64,000 nucleotides of DNA from Dolomedes plantarius (taxonomy: Eukaryota; Arthropoda; Arachnida; Araneae; Dolomedidae): positions 204,481,661 through 204,545,660 of the forward strand of contig OU015490.1 in NCBI GenBank assembly GCA_907164885.2, in the 5' to 3' direction. A model generated the notes under the pieces. It saw only the letters and a program-made list of their open reading frames with translations, searched no databases and was not told the origin of the DNA. How positions within the stretch are numbered: the stretch's first letter is position 1; every line of letters starts with the position of its first letter. Made by a program: the position numbers and the translations under genes. This document shows, in pieces, positions 58,277 to 64,000 of this stretch.

Positions 58277-58890
58277 TGTTATTAATTTCAGTAGAGAGAT
58301 AAGCCTATTTTTATGAATAATGTCACGACAACTGACTGTGTAATGAATATTTCGCAAGCACTGATACTATGCCACTTGAACATTTGATGATTCTATCCCT
58401 CCAACATAAGTGTGCAGCACAAGTAAAACTTATTTCAGCTTTTACTGGAAATTTAATTTACTATTTCGCTTTAAAGGTTCATATTTTACAGTCGATTTTG
58501 TTTCTCGAAAATATCTGATAAGAATAATATACTAACAGATAATACAGGTTACGGCAGAACGGACTCCCACATTTCTGAAAGTCGCTTCTAAGGGAGTAAT
58601 GGGGGTAGGGCGATGCGAGAGGTAACAACAGTTCGGGTGTATTTTCTAGTTGCCAGCAGACACCATGAGTTGGTCCGGTGACCAACACACTAACCACAGT
58701 TTCGTTTTCGAGGCGTTCTTTAAAAATAACTATTCTGTAACCGCAACACACAGAGCACATAGGACTCTATGCCAGTGTTACGGAAACTTTTCTTCCTACC
58801 TCGACCCACTTCTTTAAATAAATAATCATACAACCCAATGAAAAATTTTTGTGTGAAGCAAAATTTAATATTATAGCAAAATGTTAATAA
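58277..58890. other. End of GR3-unit homology and unassigned DNA
   Basis: Match to 49093-49395 continues to about 58535 (TATCCCTCCAACATAAGTGT). 58540-58800 is GC-richer, with a 93-residue minus frame (58479-58760) of no recognised family. No gene is called. Confidence 0.45.
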
Positions 58891-59325
58891 CAATAGAAAT
58901 AATTACAAGATAAAAAGAACTTTTTATACACCACGTTTTTAAATTTTCTGTCATATAAACTTGACAATTCTATGCATTAATAAATACTTTTTAAAATTTT
59001 TTAGATGAATTATCGCATCAACTTGAAAGAAAATGAAGTTAATTGGAAGTTAACTTGCGTTTAACTTTTCGTTCCCGTGCCGGTCGATAGATGGCTGCAC
59101 CAGTCTTCAAAACAAAAATAACTCAAAAGGAATTCAATCTTGCTTAAAGATGGCTAAAAGCATTAAAATAATGCATTGTCATCGTGTTCTGAGCTATTCT
59201 AAAAGTTTCAAATGTCTAGCTAGTCGGGAAGTTAGTTAAAAATCGATTGCAATCGATTGCAAGATTTGTACTGGACAAACACACACACAAACAAGAAAGC
59301 GAGTTAATTAAAACATGGTAAAAAT
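58891..59325. repeat. ~450-bp dispersed repeat, copy 2
   Basis: Same orientation as 18255-18715 and 61785-62205, ending AGAAAGCGAGTTAATTAAAA. It flanks gypsy E debris. Confidence 0.85.
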
Positions 59326-59346
59326 AAGTAAATTTTGACAGGCTAT

Positions 59347-59954
59347 TTAAAAAATCCAGGTGTGAAAACCTAGCCTCCGACAGGTAGGCAGATGAAAATG
59401 GAATAGCTGTTCATATATAATAACTGTTTTCTTCATGAACTTATTAAATTGATTGGATTCTGCATTAGCGTTACAGATTTCAGGTTTACTACTCATATCA
59501 TTTATTTTATCTGCCATAATAGCCAACTTAGAAATATCTTCATCACTAACAAGCAAAACATTTTTGATGGAGTTGGGCAGTTTTTCAAGCCATAGCGTTT
59601 TAATTAAATTTTCTGAAACATCTCCGGTAGATTTCGATTTTAATTTCTGTAATAACTGACTAGGTTTCAAATCGCCGAGTTCGATTCCTATAATTAATCG
59701 TTTAATACGAATACCTTACCCCTCTTTAAATAAGTCTAACAACCTTTTTTTAGAGTCAGAATATTTGGAGTTGCTACTACTTTGAATTATATGCCATATA
59801 CTGTATTTTCAACTATTTTGGGTTCTAGTTGAGAAATGAGATAGTTAATCCTAGTTTCCTCAGATACGATACCATATATTTTAAACTGGGCCTCCACTTA
59901 ATAAAACCAAATTTCTGGTTTTTCCACCCAGAATGGCCGAATTTTGACACTCAT
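59347..59954 (-). pseudogene. gag: Gag fragment of gypsy element E
   Basis: Minus frame starts MSVKIRPFWVEKPEIWFY, then a stop, EAQFKIYGIVSEET and YLISQLEPKIVENTVYG, and after a frame change (I)ELGDLKPSQLLQKLKSKS, LIKTLWLEKLPNSIKNVLLV, ISKLAIMADKINDM. The same layout as Gag of element A but AT-rich and diverged. It ends within debris at 59347. Two or more stops and a frameshift. Confidence 0.8.
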
Positions 59955-60029
59955 TTTGTGTCATTCTGCTTGAATTCCTGATTCCGTGGACTCCGCTTTA
60001 TTTGCGAATTCTTCACTTGCTATGGTCCA

Positions 60030-60195
60030 GGTCACCAGTTAATATAACGCTGCACCGCAAGTAAATTATATATGTCCGCCAGCATACGCATACTGATAAG
60101 ACACTAATCTATATTCTCAAAAACTTTATGTTATTTTCAAGCATCACACGTAATATTTATTATTTACAAGAATTAAGAATTAAGCAGACATTCTA
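60030..60195 (-). repeat. Partial LTR of gypsy element E
   Basis: On the minus strand a GGTGACCTGGACCATAG leader (about 60020-60040) precedes gag and follows a TAATATAACGCTGC end, the place of a primer site next to an LTR. An AATAAATATTAC poly-A type signal lies at about 60152. The DD41D mariner at 60196 inserted into this LTR; AT-rich DNA on its far side (61501-61650) may be the remainder. Confidence 0.5.
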
Positions 60196-61498
60196 CAGAG
60201 GCTGTTCGCATATTTTTTAGACGATTTTGGTAATCGGTAATAAAAAATTGTTTGCTGGAAAAGAAATAATTGCAATTGTACTATGTTTTTAAAAGTCAAA
60301 ATTATCGTCTGCGGCTTGAAAGTTTTGTTCTTATTCAAAATGGCGTTTTTAACTAAGCAGTGGTTCGAAGGCTACATTTATGCTCTTTCCGAAGAGAAAT
60401 ATGCATACATCGTTATCCATAAACGATGTGATAGTCATGGTTTTGTGATATCTAAAGCGTCGATAGGTAATATCGTCAACAAGAAAGGAAAAAAAAACGT
60501 CAAATTGGAGCCTCAAGTGGGACAGAAATGCCAAACAAGTATCTAAGGAAAAAACGGACATCTTCGACTATTGCAAAGGTACGTTGTTTAATGTTAAAAG
60601 AAAATCCCCCTAGTCAAAGGACAGTTGCAAAATCATTAAAATGCTCGGTGTCCACTGTAAACAAAATGATAAACGTTGATTTAAATCTTAAGAAAGCGAA
60701 AAAACGCAATGTGCATCGTCTTCTTCCAAATTATATCGCTGTACGCAGGACACGCTGCAAAATTCTATATGAGAAACACTTATCCAAAGAAAAATGGAAA
60801 ACAATTGTCACAATAGATGAATCATGGGTGTATTTAAATGATTGCAACAAAAAAAGAGCCATTTAGTATCATAAAAGGGGAGAAAAAAATTTAAGTACAT
60901 GGTTCAAAGAATCGAAAGAAAGTTTTTCTAAGGGGTTCATGATTGTTGCTGGTTTTTCTTATACTGGCAAGTTAAAAATAAAGAGAATGGAAAAAAATGT
61001 CAAGATTAACTCCAAATACTATCAGGAACATATTTTATCGCCAATTTTTCTGAATGAAATACCATCGCTTTACCCACATTGCCATCAGTCTGTGAGACTC
61101 CATCAGGACAAAGCTAGCAGCCACATATCAAAATCCACTGTAAATTTCCTAAAAGAAATGGAACAAAAAACTGGTATCAAGGCCATACCCTTCACTGATA
61201 TCCCTACTAAATCTCCCGATGTATCACCTATGGATTTTTGTGCTTTCGGACTTTTAAAATCTGCATTATCCAAACGTCGTCCCAAAACCCTTACAGAACT
61301 CTGGAAAGCTGTTCAGGAGGAATGGGATAGAATACCTCTTCTGACACTTCAAAAGGCATTATTATCCTGGAAATTGCGGTGTCGAAAGATAGTTCAGAAT
61401 AAGGAATGTCAAATAGAACATTTAAAACACAAGAATTTTATGTAATTTAGTTTTGTGAATACAATATACATCGTCTAAAAATGTGTGAACAGCTTCTG
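60196..61498 (+). mobile_element. DD41D Tc1/mariner element, copy 2
   Basis: Complete TIRs CAGAGGCTGTTCGCATATTT and complement of TGTGTGAACAGCTTCTG, with TA on both sides (60194-60195, 61499-61500), 1303 bp. Nearly colinear with copy 1. Confidence 0.9.
60342..61445 (+). pseudogene. DD41D transposase, copy 2
   Basis: Starts MAFLTKQWFEGYIYALSEEK; the frame changes near 60530 as in copy 1. It continues through STIAKVRCLMLKENPPSQRT, TIDESWVYLND, a TAG at 60864-60866 (KKRAI-stop), then open to TAA at 61443-61445 with VRLHQDKASSH, SPMDFCAF and WKAVQEEWDRIPLL. The DD41D triad is intact in the carboxy half, which copy 1 has broken. An enlarged adenine run near 60490 explains part of the amino-terminal shift. 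Confidence 0.88.
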
Positions 61499-61500
61499 TA

Positions 61501-61784
61501 AATACAACCATTTTAATAATAATAATTACATCTAAATCAATCAGAACTAACAAAAACTTAAGGTTGCCATGCCGAAAAACATAAAAATAGAATAATAAAA
61601 AAAATCTAAAATAATAGCTGTTACAAAGCCATGGAAATATCGCCTTTTGCTGATGAAATATTTATTGCAAGATTTTTTGACACCTAATTTTACAATAGCA
61701 TAACTCACATTTGTTTAACATATAAAAATATATATAAAAATATTAAAAATATGTAAATATAGAAAACTTAAGAGATATTTTAAA
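61501..61784. other. AT-rich non-coding DNA
   Basis: No gene or clear repeat, apart from the possible remainder of the gypsy E LTR. Confidence 0.4.
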
Positions 61785-62205
61785 ATAATTTCAAGATAAA
61801 AAGAACTTTTCATATACCATGTTTTTAAATTTTCTGTTGAATCATATAAACTTGACAATTCTATGTATTAATAAATACTTTTTAAACATTTATTTGATGA
61901 ATTATCCCATCAACTTGAAAGAAAATAAAGTCAATTGGAAGTTAACTTGCGTTTAACTTTTCATTCCCGTCACGACCGATAGATGGCTGCACCAGTCTAC
62001 AAAAACAAAATTAACTGAAAATTAATTTAATTCTGCTTAAAGATGGATAAAAGTATTAAAATAATGCATTGTCATCGTGCTCTTAGCTATTCTAAAAGTT
62101 TAAAATGTCTAGCTAGTCGGGAAGTTAATTAAAAATCGATAGCAAGATTTGTTCTGGACAAACACACACACAAACAAGAAAGCGAGTTAATAAAAACACG
62201 GTAAT
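61785..62205. repeat. ~450-bp dispersed repeat, copy 3
   Basis: Third copy, same orientation; ends AAAGCGAGTTAATAAAAACA. Confidence 0.85.
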
Positions 62206-62229
62206 TAAATGATGCAATACTATGTAAAC

Positions 62230-62630
62230 TTACTTCAGACTACCCGCGACCCCTCCAATTTTATATGCGACTCTCTTGTGGGTCGCGATCCACATTTTTC
62301 TCACCATTGCTGTATCCGTTCCTGATCGAAAAACAATCCTGCGGTTAGTTTCAAACATGGGAGCAAATGGGACTTCATTGCCAAGGAAGCCAAATGGTCA
62401 TCCTCGGAACACTAGAACCCTAAAAATGTGCGGCGAGTCCGCGAGTCCGTTATTCGTGAGGAAGTTGCTTCCGTTCCCCCAGAGATGACCAACAGAGGGA
62501 AGGAAAACGTCAGAGAACTACTTCGGCAGTGCATCTCAAATAACGGGCGCCACTTGAGTGATGTTATTCTTAAAAACAAGGGAACTTATTCTTATTGTTC
62601 GAATAGTCCACCACAGGATGAACTTTAACA
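62230..62630 (+). pseudogene. mariner-like transposase relic with internal deletion
   Basis: The first frame reads GTSLPRKPNGHPRNTRT, resembling the helix-turn-helix start (RKPxGRPRTxRTxE) of mariner-like proteins annotated as DUF4817. A second frame has ESASPLFVRK/VRESVIREE-type sequence. The last part reads (V)RELLRQCISNNGRHLSDVI, like the carboxy end of the same proteins. The catalytic middle is missing. Termini were not resolved. Confidence 0.6.
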
Positions 62631-62829
62631 AAGTATGCTTCAGCTAGTAGTTTTAGAGAACATAGAATCATGCAACAGTCATGGACAGTACAGTGCTTGT
62701 CCCTTTGTTGATATGTTGTCACGTTTCTATGAAAATGCGGATATTTAATAAGAAATATCTACGAAATGAATGCTTTTATACACTCTCTTGTAAAATAAGT
62801 AGAAATTTCCTATCTTTATGGACTTACCA

Positions 62830-62970
62830 ACCGAGCAAACGAACTTTTTCAACCACCGAACTTTACAGTGGGTACAATGCATTCTGGCAGGAGACGCCAG
62901 ACCCAGATCCTGCCATCCGTTGGTGAACCTTGATTCGTCGCTCCAGAGAACCCGTTTCCACTGATCTACG

Positions 62971-62972
<2 letters not shown>
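62830..62972 (-). pseudogene. Tc1 transposase fragment
   Basis: Minus strand reads DQWKRVLWSDESRFTNG, the signature around the first catalytic aspartate of Tc1-family transposases, followed by WRLLPEC-like and VPTVKFGG-like pieces in shifted frames. Cut at 62972 by a (TA)n tract. Confidence 0.75.

Positions 62973-63054
<82 letters not shown>
62973..63054. repeat. (TA)n microsatellite
   Basis: About 40 TA dinucleotides, starting at the broken edge of the Tc1 fragment. Confidence 0.95.
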
Positions 63055-63057
<3 letters not shown>

Positions 63058-64000
63058 ATCAGAATAAGAAAAATAAGAAATTACAAATGATTTTTATCAG
63101 GCATAATTTTTCCTTTAACAATATATTTTATAAAATTTAACTGTATCAAAATCATTTATCTGGACCCAAAATTTTTAAATCCGAAAGCCTTAATATTAAA
63201 AGAGTTTTCCGAAAAACATTTTGACCTTTGGTATCATCATTCCATTTTAACTGTTAATTATTATCGCAGAGGAATATCCAATTATCATCCACCCGTAATT
63301 TGGATTTCAAAAACCTTCACCGGCAAACGAATTATCTTGATTTTTTTCACTATCTGAACACCATGCAATTGGTATGCTTACGAAAACGTTTTTCCGGATT
63401 TAAGGGAACAAGGGACCTTGAACCCCGATTTTTTTTTTAAATTTCAATATTTTATTCTTTATACAAAGTGAGAAAAATTAATATTTTTTTACTGCATTAA
63501 AAACACTTAGAAGGGTATAAGCGTTTTTAATGCAGTAAATAAGTATTTTGTGGAAGTAAAAGACCTGGTTTTCAAAAAATTCTTCAAAAATGCTAAACAT
63601 TTTCAAAATGCTCCATGTGCATTTATTTTCTCCTGATTTCTTTGAAATTTCCCAAGATTATTAACTGAAGTGTTTTCTACAAAACTGTGAATCATTTTTT
63701 GAAACCACAAATATTTTTCAAATTTATAGACCAGGAAATACAGAAAAAACTTTAAAAAAAAACAGGAAGTTTAAAAAGATAATTATTTACGGCTTGAGAT
63801 TCATACAACAAAATATCAGTGCGCAATTATGTTTATATACATGCTGAACACATATGTAAAAAAAATTAAGGTTTTTAAATGACATGGAATGCGCAGGAAG
63901 CATTTTGAAAAAGGCGAGAATTTTTGAAATTTTCTTTTGAAAAACGGGCATTATTCTACCAAATAATACTTATTTTGATTCTCAGTGTCTTCAATGTAAT
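63055..64000. other. AT-rich DNA, possible second copy of the long-inverted-repeat MITE
   Basis: From about 63400, TTTAAGGGAACAAGGGACCT and AAAATGCTCCATGTGCATTT recall the outer and inner parts of 46185-46920. The window ends before a right terminus. A 22-bp hairpin lies at 63488-63539. No frame is supported. Confidence 0.4.

Overview
The window looks like AT-rich animal DNA, most likely from a spider or another arachnid. The reasons are a cluster of gustatory-receptor-like genes with a short arthropod-type carboxy-terminal signature, Ty3/gypsy families whose gag and pol resemble those common in spider genomes, tRNA-derived SINEs, several Tc1/mariner lineages and long (TA)n microsatellites. 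There are no operons or bacterial signals. No database was searched, so the species assignment is inference. The only two undamaged genes visible are GR1 (11732-12808, minus) and GR3 (55322-56398, plus). Each encodes a 358-residue multi-pass membrane protein in one uninterrupted exon.

Layout. 1-9990: a gypsy element (A) nested in a second, decayed gypsy element (B), whose integrase is split by a 2.07-kb DNA transposon flanked by ATTT. 10245-19955: GR1 with its 3' flank, its 5' flank, a SINE, a 157-bp tandem array and a degenerate minisatellite. 22406-25302: gypsy C, a deletion derivative. 26941-27150: a second SINE type. 27914-37145: a direct copy of GR1's 3' flank, expanded by a fold-back mariner, a gag-protease-only LTR element (D) carrying a Tigger insertion, and a DD41D mariner. 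37335-43980: an inverted copy of the GR1 gene and 5' flank; its receptor, GR2, is broken by a LINE-like insertion, two frameshifts and a stop. 44345-50810: GR2's 3' flank with a large non-coding LTR-like element and a 1.35-kb solo LTR. 53085-58540: the GR3 unit, a direct relative of the GR2 unit, with a hAT MITE. 58890-64000: repeats, gag debris, a second DD41D mariner, and mariner and Tc1 relics.

How it fits together. The window is a chemoreceptor cluster that grew by segmental duplication, direct and inverted, and was then filled with transposons. Because paralogous segments lie side by side, several insertions have their empty site in the same window: the fold-back mariner at 27940 versus 10273, the pogo/Tigger-like element at 17712 versus 38545, and the hAT MITE at 57915 versus 49078. 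Others restore a reading frame when removed: the LINE-like insert in GR2 and the DNA transposon in gypsy B integrase. These internal controls give exact element boundaries and a relative order of events without outside data.

The most unusual items are: the palindromic GR1/GR2 arrangement; a non-coding block upstream of all three receptors, duplicated at two of them; LTR element D, where a coiled-coil tail and tandem repeats stand where reverse transcriptase and integrase should be; the fold-back mariner; and a dense cluster of TGACG half-sites inside the LTR-like element near GR2.
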